DNA of 64,000 nucleotides from Micropruina sp. (GTDB taxonomy: Bacteria > Actinomycetota > Actinomycetes > Propionibacteriales > Propionibacteriaceae): contig JADJVZ010000012.1 in assembly GCA_016716635.1 (NCBI GenBank), positions 186,001-250,000 on the forward strand, written 5' to 3'. The translations under genes were made by a program, and so were the position numbers. Positions 25,779 to 32,927 of the stretch are shown here, one piece after another (position 1 is the first letter of the stretch; every line of letters starts with the position of its first letter). The notes below the pieces were generated by a model that saw nothing but the letters and a program-made list of their open reading frames with translations, made no database searches and was not told the origin of the DNA.

Positions 25779-26172
25779 TTCGGGGTGCCCCGCTGCTCAT
25801 TGTTTGACGCCGTTCCCGCCCGTCAAGGGCGCCTCCGGCGTCCCTTCGGGATGACCTCCGGCCACCCTTGACCGCCAGGACCCCGGCGTCATGGATGGCA
25901 GCTAGGGGAACACCCCTCCTCGTGGGCAGGCCTGCTGGGTGACCGAAACAGCCCCCTCAGCAGCCGCCATGGAACTGACATCCACGCCGCCTCCTCAGGG
26001 GGATGCCTCCGTCACGGGCGAGCCCGACAAAGTCGCCGAACCCGTGGCGAACGTCACCACAGCCAGTCGGGGACGATACCGACGGGGGCCCGGCCAGGGA
26101 CCGCGATGGGTCACGAGTGGGCACCCAGAGTGACCACGTTCTCGATCGGCGCGGCAGCGCCGGGTTTCACCC
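25779..26172 (+). repeat. ~395-bp structured direct repeat, copy A
   Basis: The first and most divergent of three copies begins TTCGGGGTGCCCCGCTGC. It contains the cloverleaf segment (25805-25891), an imperfect ACATCC/GGATGC hairpin, GTCGG/CCGAC, and ends with the GGCGC/GCGCC dyad. No frame has protein character shared in all copies. An AAAG-framed hairpin follows at 26233. Confidence 0.85.
25805..25891 (+). other. 87-nt cloverleaf-forming segment, copy A
   Basis: The outer stem is TGACGCCG (25805-25812) with CGGCGTCA (25884-25891). The inner stem is GTCAAGGG (25822-25829) with CCCTTGAC (25865-25872). Inside lie three abutting hairpins with 3-base loops: CGCC-TCC-GGCG, TCCC-TTC-GGGA and TGACC-TCC-GGCCA (one mismatch). 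No base is left unpaired at the junction. Confidence 0.75.
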
Positions 26173-26232
26173 AGACGTCGGCGCTCAGGATGGCGTCAGA
26201 TCGGACCCCCGCCCTACCTTCGAACCCAAAGA

Positions 26233-26271
26233 GTGTGAGTTGAGCGCTCACCGTGAGCGATCAACTCACAC
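26233..26271. terminator. long hairpin 1 of the GTGTGAG type
   Basis: GTGTGAGTTGA pairs with TCAACTCACAC, then after one mismatch CGCTCAC pairs with GTGAGCG. AAAG and CTTT extend the stem outside. It follows repeat copy A. Confidence 0.75.
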
Positions 26272-26455
26272 ACTTTCCAGATGGGTTGATCCAGGCTGCC
26301 ACTCTCGTCCCAAGCACCCCACGACGAGCCTGCAATCGGCCCGGGTGTGTCTCGGTCGCGCTCAAGATGGCCCCGCCAGAGCCCCTCGTGGAGCTGCCAC
26401 ACTCGAAGCTGGCCCACGGGGTTGGTCTGGGTGAGCCTTTCGAGTTGGTGTGGGT

Positions 26456-26852
26456 TTCGGGGTGCCCCGCTGCTCATTGCTTGACGCCGTTCCCGTCCGT
26501 CAAGGGCGCCTCCGGCGTCCCGGCGGGATGGCCTGCGGCCACCCTTGACTGTCGGGGCCCCGGCGTCAGGATTTCGCAGCTACGGGCTCACCCCTCCCAG
26601 TGGGCAGCCCTGGGTGGTGACCGAAACAGCCCCCACAGCCGCCGCCATGGAGCTGACATCCAGGCAGCCTCCTCAGGGGGATGTCTCCGTCAGGGCGAGC
26701 CCGACAAAGTCGCCGAACCCGTGGCGAACGTCACCACCACCAGTCGGGGACGATACCGACGGGGGCCCGGCCAGGGACCGCAATGGGTCACCAGTGGGCA
26801 CGTCAGGCGACCACGTTCTTCGATCGGCGCGGCAGCGCCGAGGTTTCCACCC
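26456..26852 (+). repeat. ~395-bp structured direct repeat, copy B
   Basis: This copy is nearly identical to copy C over its whole length and related to copy A. It holds the cloverleaf (26482-26568), a clean GACATCC/GGATGTC hairpin (26655-26685) and GTCGG/CCGAC (26743-26760). A frame runs through copies B and C, but its codon use does not resemble the neighbouring genes and I do not call a protein. Confidence 0.85.
26482..26568 (+). other. 87-nt cloverleaf-forming segment, copy B
   Basis: Same stems as copy A: TGACGCCG/CGGCGTCA outside and GTCAAGGG/CCCTTGAC inside, plus CCCG/CGGG between them. The three inner hairpins are CGCC-TCC-GGCG, TCCC-GGC-GGGA and TGGCC-TGC-GGCCA, all perfect. Loop bases differ from copy A while most stems are kept. 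Confidence 0.8.
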
Positions 26853-26886
26853 GTCGCCGCCAGATCTTGGCCGTCCTCACCACAAG

Positions 26887-26925
26887 GTGTGAGCAAAGTG
26901 CTCACCGTGAGCACTTTGTTCACAC
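26887..26925. terminator. long hairpin 2 of the GTGTGAG type
   Basis: GTGTGA pairs with TCACAC, one G-T wobble follows, then CAAAGTGCTCAC pairs with GTGAGCACTTTG around a single C, a near-perfect 39-base palindrome. It follows repeat copy B. Confidence 0.8.
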
Positions 26926-27075
26926 TCTCTTCGGGTGGCTGGTTACCCCGAAGCGTCGTGTCGGCGCTCAAGACGGCCCCACCAGCGGCCCTCATGGAGC
27001 CGACATCCATCAGCCGGCCTCACGGGGCCATCGTGAGCGCGCAGCGACGCGAGAGGAGTTTCAAGTGTGGCGGGT

Positions 27076-27471
27076 TTCCGGGGTGCCCCGCTGCTCATTG
27101 TTTGACGCCGTTCCCGTCCGTCAAGGGCGCCTCCGGCGTCCCTGCGGGATGGCCTGCGGCCACCCTTGACTGTCGGGGCCCCGGCGTCAGGATTTCGCAG
27201 TTACGGGTTCACCCCTCCCAGTGGGCAGCCCTGGGTGGTGACCGAAACAGCCCCCTCAGCCGCCGCCATGGAGCTGACATCCACGCAGCCTCCTCAGGGG
27301 GATGTCTCCGTCAGCGCGAGCCCGACAAAGTCGCCGAACCCGTGGCGAACGTCACCACCACCAGTCGGGGACGATACCGACGGGGGCCCGGCCAGGGACC
27401 GCAATGGGTCACCAGTGGGAGCCTGGGGTGACCACGCTTCTCGATCGGCGCGGCAGTGCCGGGGTTCACCA
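27076..27471 (+). repeat. ~395-bp structured direct repeat, copy C
   Basis: The third copy lies closest to the DUF222/HNH gene and ends about 210 bases before its ATG. It differs from copy B at scattered positions, several in hairpin loops. A third GTGTGAGTT hairpin follows. Confidence 0.85.
27103..27189 (+). other. 87-nt cloverleaf-forming segment, copy C
   Basis: Same architecture and same length as the other two. The middle hairpin loop is TGC (TTC in copy A, GGC in copy B) with its TCCC/GGGA stem intact, and the last hairpin is TGGCC-TGC-GGCCA. Confidence 0.8.
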
Positions 27472-27495
27472 CGACGAACCCTGCGACGCGAAAGT

Positions 27496-27533
27496 GTGTG
27501 AGTTCCATGCCTACCGTTGCACGTAACTCACAC
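27496..27533. terminator. long hairpin 3 of the GTGTGAG type
   Basis: GTGTGAGTT pairs with AACTCACAC around a partly structured 20-base interior, framed by AAAG on the left and CTTT on the right. It is the weakest of the three hairpins and lies about 150 bases before the HNH gene. Confidence 0.65.
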
Positions 27534-27680
27534 TCTTTCCGGGTGGCTTCTCCCACGCGTCACGGTCGTCCCAGCAGGCCCGGAAACCTCTCCATTTCGT
27601 GACCTCAATGTGATTTTCACAAGGGTAAACAGGTCGATACGGGACCAAGAACTGTCAGACCCGAACCGTAGATTGAAGAC

Positions 27681-29207
27681 ATGAACACCACCGGTCGCAC
27701 CGCCCGCGAGCTCTGCCTCGCGGTGCAGGACGCCGACCAGCGACAGCGACGTGCCGAGGCCGACAAAGTCATGGCCCTGGTCGCTTTGTGTGACGTTTAC
27801 CGGGGCACCGATACCTGGCTCGACCCGAGCTTGCCCGGCTCTGAACAACTGGTCGCGGTAGGCGCTGATGGCACCCCGGTGGTGTCTGATTTCCTCGCCC
27901 TCGAAGTCGGGGCGATGCTCGGCATGAGTGAAGCCAGCGCCGGGATGCTCCTGTGCGACGCCCTGAACCTGCACTATCGGCATCCACTCCTGTGGCAGGC
28001 AATCTGCGAGTTGAAGGTCGAGGTGTGGAAAGCCCGCCGTATCGCCAACGACGTGGCCCGCTCCGGGCTCCCCTTGGAAGCCGCCCTGGCCATCGACGCG
28101 AAGATCACCCCCTTCCTCGACGAACTAGCCTTCGGTCCCCTCATGCGGAAACTCGCCAAGATGATCGTCACAGCCGATGAGGTCCTCGCCGAACAACGCG
28201 CCCGCAAAGCCCGCCAAGAACGCTTCGTCCGGATCCGCCACGACCTCGACGGGGTATCCACCCTGGTGGCGCGCATTGCGACCTCCGACGCGATCGCCCT
28301 CGACGCGGCCCTCACCCAAGCCGCCAGCGACGCCATCCTCACCGGCCGCCCGGAAGGGACCGATGAGCTCCGCTCAGAAGCCCTCGGCAACCTCGCCCTT
28401 GCCTTCCTCCGCGATCCCAACCCCGCCACGATCCCGCCGGCACGGGGAATCCTGCCCCAGGGCACCGACTGGGGCAGTTGGAAGGACAACGCGGACGGCA
28501 TGGGGGCGGCCGCTCACAGGGGCACGGCCCCTGGCAGTGGCATGGACAACGGATCCGAAGGTGACCAGCCAAAGGTCACGCCGCAGCGGACGGCGGCCGA
28601 CGAACACCGGGCTCCTCCACTACCCCCGACCGCTGGGCGGCGGGTTCCCCGGGTCGCCGAAATCGTCATCCACATCTCCGCCGAAAGCCTCGCCCGCGGC
28701 GACGGTATCGCCACCGTCGACGGCGTCGGACCCATGCTCCTCGAGCAGGTCCGCGAAATCGTGGGTGGCTGCCGAGTGCGCGTCCAACAGGTCATCGACC
28801 TCAACGACGACCCCTCCGTCGAGAGCTATGAAATCCCAGACCGCATCAGACGCCACGTCACCCTCCGCAACCCGATCGAGGTGTTCCCGTTCTCGTCCAA
28901 GAGTTCGGCGAACTGCGACCTGGACCACACCCGTCCCTACCGGCACGGGCAGGGCAAACCTGCGCTGCAAACCCGAACCTCAAATCTGGGGCCGCTCAGC
29001 CGCAAGGTCCACCGAGCCAAGACCCTCGGCGCGTGGAAACTCACCCAACCAACACCCGGAACCTTCCACTGGACCAGCCCCATGGCCTTCGAATACACGG
29101 TCGGCCGCACCGGAACTACCCGTGGCCACACACCCCTCAGCAGCAGCTCTGAGACCAAGACTGCCCGTCCCGCCCGACGGAAGCCGCTCGCGAGGCGTCG
29201 CCCGTAG
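27681..29207 (+). CDS. DUF222 / HNH endonuclease domain protein (13E12-repeat type)
   Basis: The protein has 508 residues. A DUF222 domain fills the N-terminal two thirds (EVGAMLGMSEASAGMLLCDA, VEVWKARRIANDVA). A variable Gly/Thr/Pro-rich linker lies about residues 255-320. A C-terminal HNH motif reads CDLDHTRPY, then SNLGPLSRKVHRAKTLGAW and GTFHWTSP. The three H-N-H positions are kept, but the first His of the usual CRxHH segment is Val and its Cys is Ser. Such proteins are multicopy in actinobacteria and linked to mobile repeats. It follows three structured noncoding repeats. Nuclease activity is unproven. Confidence 0.85.
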   Translation: MNTTGRTARELCLAVQDADQRQRRAEADKVMALVALCDVYRGTDTWLDPSLPGSEQLVAVGADGTPVVSDFLALEVGAMLGMSEASAGMLLCDALNLHYRHPLLWQAICELKVEVWKARRIANDVARSGLPLEAALAIDAKITPFLDELAFGPLMRKLAKMIVTADEVLAEQRARKARQERFVRIRHDLDGVSTLVARIATSDAIALDAALTQAASDAILTGRPEGTDELRSEALGNLALAFLRDPNPATIPPARGILPQGTDWGSWKDNADGMGAAAHRGTAPGSGMDNGSEGDQPKVTPQRTAADEHRAPPLPPTAGRRVPRVAEIVIHISAESLARGDGIATVDGVGPMLLEQVREIVGGCRVRVQQVIDLNDDPSVESYEIPDRIRRHVTLRNPIEVFPFSSKSSANCDLDHTRPYRHGQGKPALQTRTSNLGPLSRKVHRAKTLGAWKLTQPTPGTFHWTSPMAFEYTVGRTGTTRGHTPLSSSSETKTARPARRKPLARRRP

Positions 29208-29249
29208 GTCCGACGCTGGCGAGACCGCGCAACCGAGCCGCTACGACAA

Positions 29250-29804
29250 TCAGGAACGGGGCTGCCGCTCTGACCTGAAGCGGATGACCATGCCCACGAG
29301 AAGGAACAACCCCCACAGGAAGAACAGGGGGTCCCACAACAGGACGTGCCCCATCAAGGCGCGGCGGTTCGATTCCTCAAGGGGGCCGAAGAAGCCGAGC
29401 AGAGCAAGTCCGCCAAAGAGGGTGTTAGCCGCGCCGTAGAGCATCAGAAGCCCAGCACCCCCGGTGATGATCCGGTCCCAGAAGCGCGGCCACGGAAGCA
29501 GGCGACTCGCGTTCAACAGCGGAACCAAGCCCGCCATCAACTTCACGGCAGCGATCACGAGCAAGCCCGCGGACGCGAGCACCGGGTTGCGGTTCCAGAG
29601 GTCCACGGCCCAGTCGCCGACGGTCCATACGAAGGCCGTCCCACCAAGTGCCCAGTACAGGCTTGGCAAGGCGTCCAGCGCGGCGATCACAGCCGCCGCT
29701 CCCAGCCAGTTACTGCCGCTCGGCCACGTGCCAGCCGCGCCCTGCGCCGGCCGTCGGGCCGCACGGACGGTCACCTGCCCCGCCGCCTGAAAACTCTCCA
29801 CCAT
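29250..29804 (-). CDS. DUF3995 family membrane protein
   Basis: The protein has 184 residues with about four membrane helices. The pattern LPSLYWALGGTAFVWTVGDW and a C-terminal LLWDPLFFLWGLFLLVGM fit the DUF3995 family, small integral membrane proteins of unknown role. I prefer ATG 29804, which follows GGAAGG by about 8 bases; ATG 29822 is possible. It converges on the DUF222 gene. Confidence 0.7.
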   Translation of the reverse strand: MVESFQAAGQVTVRAARRPAQGAAGTWPSGSNWLGAAAVIAALDALPSLYWALGGTAFVWTVGDWAVDLWNRNPVLASAGLLVIAAVKLMAGLVPLLNASRLLPWPRFWDRIITGGAGLLMLYGAANTLFGGLALLGFFGPLEESNRRALMGHVLLWDPLFFLWGLFLLVGMVIRFRSERQPRS

Positions 29805-29889
29805 CACGCTGCCTTCCCTCATGCATTGCCCAGCATGGGCGCGGTGAGGGGTCAGATCGTCCGCCCAGACGCGCCTCTGGGGCACACAA

Positions 29890-29902
29890 GGGGGTTTCCC
29901 CC
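29890..29902 (-). terminator. short G/C hairpin after metB
   Basis: GGGGG-AAA-CCCCC on the minus strand is followed by TTGTGT, 41 bases past the metB stop. It is a plausible weak terminator. Confidence 0.45.
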
Positions 29903-29942
29903 AGGAGGACCCTGGGGCTCGCAACCCTCGGGGACCCCGCGC

Positions 29943-31112
29943 TCAGTCAGTCAGGGCAGCGACGCGGTCGAAGGCGTCGGAGAGATCGGCGATCAGGTCG
30001 TCCTTGTCTTCGATGCCGACGCTGATGCGCAGCATGCCGTCAACCAGGCCTGCACGGGCGGCTACGTCGGCAGTCATGGCCGCGTGGGTCATGGTCAGGG
30101 GGTGAGCCACGAGAGACTCCACGCCGCCGAGGGATTCTGCCAGGCAGATGTAACGCAGGCCGTCCAGGAAGGCGTCGACGCCGCGGCGTCCGTGCTTCAC
30201 GGTGACGGTGAGCATGCCGCCGAAGCAACTCATCTGGGCGACGGCGATGTCGTGGCCGGGGTGGTCCGGGAGCCCCGGGTAGTAAACGGCCTCGACGCCG
30301 GGGTGGCCCTGGGCCAGCTTCGCGAGGGCGAGCGCGTTCTCTTCGTGGGCGCGCATGCGGACGTGCAACGTCCGCAGCCCGCGCAGCGCCAGGTAGGAAT
30401 CCAGCGCTCCGGCGGTGACGCCCATCGTGTTCGCCCACCAGTCCATGCGCTCGTGCAGCGCCGGATCCGCAGCGATGATCGCCCCGCCGATGACGTCCGA
30501 ATGCCCGTTGATGTACTTCGTGGTCGAGTGGATGACGAGGTCCGCGCCCAACCGCAACGGTGCTTGTCCGACGGGGGAAGCGAAGGTGTTGTCGACCACC
30601 ACCACGGCGCCCACGGCATGGGCGTGGGCAGCGACGTCCGCAATGTCGGTGATCCGGAGCAACGGATTGGACGGGGTTTCGAGCCAGACTTGCGACGGAC
30701 GGCGCGCCAGCGCCGCCGCGAGGGCCGCGGGATCGGAGAAGTCGACGAGCACCAGCTCGAACAACCCCTTCTCGGCTAGGGCGGTGAGCAACCGCCAGGA
30801 GCCGCCGTAACAGTCGAAGGGGGCCACCACGACGTCGCCGGGAGCGCTGAGGGCGTGCAGCACCGTGTTGACCGCCCCCATGCCCGACGACGCGATGACC
30901 GCGTTGGCCGCACCCTCGAGCCCGGCCACCGCCGAGGCGAAAGCCTGCCGCGTCGGGTTGGCCGAGCGGGAGTATTCGTAGCCGTGGCTCTCCCCCGGAC
31001 TGGTGAACACGTAGTTCGTCGACAGGTAAATGGGCGGCACGACGGCGTGATGGCTGGGGTCGCTGGCGAGGCCGGCGCGGACCGCGGCAGTCGCGGGATT
31101 CGGCTCAGTCAC
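29943..31112 (-). CDS. metB: cystathionine gamma-synthase (O-succinyl/acetylhomoserine lyase)
   Basis: The protein has 389 residues. This PLP enzyme of the Cys/Met metabolism family shows YEYSRSANPTRQAF, the phosphate-binding SSGMGAVNTV, DNTFASPVGQ and the lysine-bearing STTKYINGHSDVIGG. The C-terminal SLGGVESLVAHPLTMTHA fits gamma-synthases, though closely related lyases share it. It condenses an activated homoserine with cysteine to cystathionine, linking the window's cysteine synthesis to methionine. GTG 31112 follows AGAGGA. Confidence 0.87.
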   Translation of the reverse strand: MTEPNPATAAVRAGLASDPSHHAVVPPIYLSTNYVFTSPGESHGYEYSRSANPTRQAFASAVAGLEGAANAVIASSGMGAVNTVLHALSAPGDVVVAPFDCYGGSWRLLTALAEKGLFELVLVDFSDPAALAAALARRPSQVWLETPSNPLLRITDIADVAAHAHAVGAVVVVDNTFASPVGQAPLRLGADLVIHSTTKYINGHSDVIGGAIIAADPALHERMDWWANTMGVTAGALDSYLALRGLRTLHVRMRAHEENALALAKLAQGHPGVEAVYYPGLPDHPGHDIAVAQMSCFGGMLTVTVKHGRRGVDAFLDGLRYICLAESLGGVESLVAHPLTMTHAAMTADVAARAGLVDGMLRISVGIEDKDDLIADLSDAFDRVAALTD

Positions 31113-31213
31113 GGCTGATCCTCTCGGAGGGCTACACGCAGGAACTTATCGCGCCTAGCCAATAGGTGAACGCGTCTGGTGTGTCCGGCTCCGGACGGGG
31201 TAGCTTCGGAACC

Positions 31214-31642
31214 ATGAAGATCGAAGACGTGATCCGCAACAAGGGCACCGCCGTTGTCACCATCGAACCCGGCGCCACGGTGGCCGAACTGGTGGACTTG
31301 CTTGTCCGAAACAACATCGGTGCCGTCGTCGTCTCCCCCGACGGCGCCCACATCGCCGGCATCGTGAGCGAGCGTGACATCGTCCGTCACCTGGGCACCG
31401 ATGGCGCCGCCGCGCTGGGCATCACCGTCCGCGAGATCATGACCGCGGACGTCCGGACGTGCACCCTGGACGACAAGCTCGAAGACACCGCCGTGTCGAT
31501 GACGAAGCACCGCATCCGCCACATGCCCGTGGTCGAAGACGGCCAGCTTCGCGCCATCGTCAGCATCGGCGACGTCGTCAAGCACCGCCTTGAGCAGCTC
31601 ACCGACGAGCATCAGCACCTGCTGGGTTACCTGCACTCCTGA
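31214..31642 (+). CDS. CBS-pair domain protein
   Basis: The protein has 142 residues and consists of two CBS motifs: residues 8-60 (VTIEPGATVAELVDLLVRNN, GIVSERDIVRHL) and 75-130 (CTLDDKLEDTAVSMTKHRIR, HMPVVEDGQLRAIVSIGDVV). Stand-alone CBS pairs bind adenine nucleotides and act as regulatory modules; the partner is unknown. Its stop overlaps the start of the next gene (TGATG). Confidence 0.85.
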   Translation: MKIEDVIRNKGTAVVTIEPGATVAELVDLLVRNNIGAVVVSPDGAHIAGIVSERDIVRHLGTDGAAALGITVREIMTADVRTCTLDDKLEDTAVSMTKHRIRHMPVVEDGQLRAIVSIGDVVKHRLEQLTDEHQHLLGYLHS

Positions 31643-32121
31643 TGTCGGACGAGACCGAGGGACGAGCGCAGGCTGCGCTCGTCCACCTTGGCGTTCCTTT
31701 CACTGTGACGCGCCATGGACCGGTGAAATCCCTGGCCGAGGCGGCCGCGGCCCGCGGCATCGCACCAACCGACCTCATCAAGACCCTGGTCGTGCGTCGC
31801 GCCGCGGACGAGTACCTCTTCGTGCTGCTGCCCGGCGATCGAGAGATTTCGTGGCCCAAGCTGCGAGCCCAGCAGCAGGTCAATCGCCTGTCGCTGCCCG
31901 ATGCCGCCACCGCCCTCGCCGTCACCGGCTATGAGCGCGGCACCATCACCCCCTTCGGCGCGACTCACCCGTGGCCGGTCATCGTGGACGCCAGCGTCCC
32001 CGGTCGGACGATCTCTATCGGCGGCGGCGCCCACGGGGTCGGGATCACGCTGGCTTCGGACGACCTGATCCGCGTGCTCGACGCCGCCGTGGCCGATATC
32101 AGCGACCCACCCAGCGCCTGA
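31642..32121 (+). CDS. YbaK/ProX-type aminoacyl-tRNA deacylase
   Basis: The protein has 159 residues. The YbaK/EbsC fold is shown by HLGVPFTVTRHGPVKSLAEA, then LIKTLVVRRAADEYLFVLLPGDREISWPKL and GYERGTITPFG, with Lys in LIKTLV as the expected catalytic residue. Family members hydrolyse mischarged Cys-tRNA(Pro) or similar. It is translationally coupled to the CBS gene; a functional link is not established. Confidence 0.85.
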   Translation: MSDETEGRAQAALVHLGVPFTVTRHGPVKSLAEAAAARGIAPTDLIKTLVVRRAADEYLFVLLPGDREISWPKLRAQQQVNRLSLPDAATALAVTGYERGTITPFGATHPWPVIVDASVPGRTISIGGGAHGVGITLASDDLIRVLDAAVADISDPPSA

Positions 32122-32129
32122 TTCACGCC

Positions 32130-32148
32130 CACAGGAATCTCACAGGAA
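32130..32148 (+). promoter_or_regulatory. direct repeat upstream of the two-component operon
   Basis: CACAGGAA occurs at 32130-32137 and 32141-32148, one helical turn apart, 42 bases before the response-regulator ATG and just before TAGCTT, a possible -10. Direct repeats spaced by 11 bases are typical of OmpR-family binding sites, so this may be autoregulatory. Confidence 0.5.
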
Positions 32149-32189
32149 ACGCCTAGCTTGGTGCGACCTTTGACTGACAGGCTCTCCAC

Positions 32190-32927
32190 ATGAGCACGCA
32201 AGCCCAGCGCAAAGAATCCCTTACTCGCCCGGACGGAACCCGGATCCGCATCCTCACCGTGGACGACGAGTCCTCGATCACCGAGCTACTCAGCATGGCG
32301 ATGCGCTACGAGGGCTGGGAGGTGTTCAGCGCCTCCTCCGGTCTCACAGCCGTGAAGGCAGCGCGCGAGGCACGTCCAGACGCCATCGTGCTCGACATGA
32401 TGTTGCCCGACTTCGACGGGTTGGAGGTCATGCGTCGGATCCGCACCGAGACCCCGGACGTCCCCGTGATCTTCCTCACCGCCAAGGACGCCCTGGACGA
32501 TCGCATCGGCGGTCTGACTGCTGGCGGCGACGACTACGTCACCAAGCCGTTCAGCCTCGAGGAGCTCATCGCCCGCCTGCGAGGCCTCCTGCGCCGCAGC
32601 GGCGCCACCACGGCCGCCTCCGAAAGCCAGCTCATCGTCGGCGACCTGATCCTCGACGAGGACAGCCACGAGGTCTCCCGCGCTGGTGACCCCATCAATC
32701 TCACCGCCACCGAGTTCGAGTTGCTGCGCTTCATGATGCGCAACCCACGCCGCGTGCTGTCGAAGGCTCAGATCCTCGACCGCGTCTGGAACTACGACTT
32801 CGGCGGCCAGGCCAACGTGGTGGAGCTCTACATCAGCTACCTGCGCAAGAAGGTGGACGCCAACCGCCAGCCCATGATCCACACCCTGCGCGGCGCCGGA
32901 TACGTCCTGAAGCCGGCCTCCGAATGA
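32190..32927 (+). CDS. OmpR-family response regulator
   Basis: The protein has 245 residues. After a 20-residue charged lead, the receiver holds VDDE, the phosphoacceptor Asp69 in VLDMMLPDFDG, FLTAKD and DYVTKPFSLEEL. The C-terminal winged helix has LTATEFELLRFMMRNP, WNYDFGGQANVVELYISYLRKKV and IHTLRGAGYVL. It overlaps its sensor kinase by 4 bases. The style is that of TcrA/TrcR-type actinobacterial regulators; targets are not known. Confidence 0.92.
   Translation: MSTQAQRKESLTRPDGTRIRILTVDDESSITELLSMAMRYEGWEVFSASSGLTAVKAAREARPDAIVLDMMLPDFDGLEVMRRIRTETPDVPVIFLTAKDALDDRIGGLTAGGDDYVTKPFSLEELIARLRGLLRRSGATTAASESQLIVGDLILDEDSHEVSRAGDPINLTATEFELLRFMMRNPRRVLSKAQILDRVWNYDFGGQANVVELYISYLRKKVDANRQPMIHTLRGAGYVLKPASE

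Noticed and set aside
25805..25891. The cloverleaf segments as tRNA genes
   Set aside because: Length (87 nt) and overall shape recall tRNA, but there is no T-loop (GTTCGA), no CCA or usual acceptor geometry, no 7-base anticodon loop, and all inner loops are 3 bases.
26253..27431. A 392-codon open frame across repeat copies B and C
   Set aside because: It has no start with a ribosome site, its composition (R, P, S, G rich) is that of a random high-GC frame, it crosses stable hairpins, and copy A does not keep it open. It follows the repeats rather than a protein.
25741..27680. A CRISPR array in the repeated region
   Set aside because: Repeat units are ~395 bp with ~220-285 bp between them, only three copies, and no cas genes are near. 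This is not CRISPR architecture.
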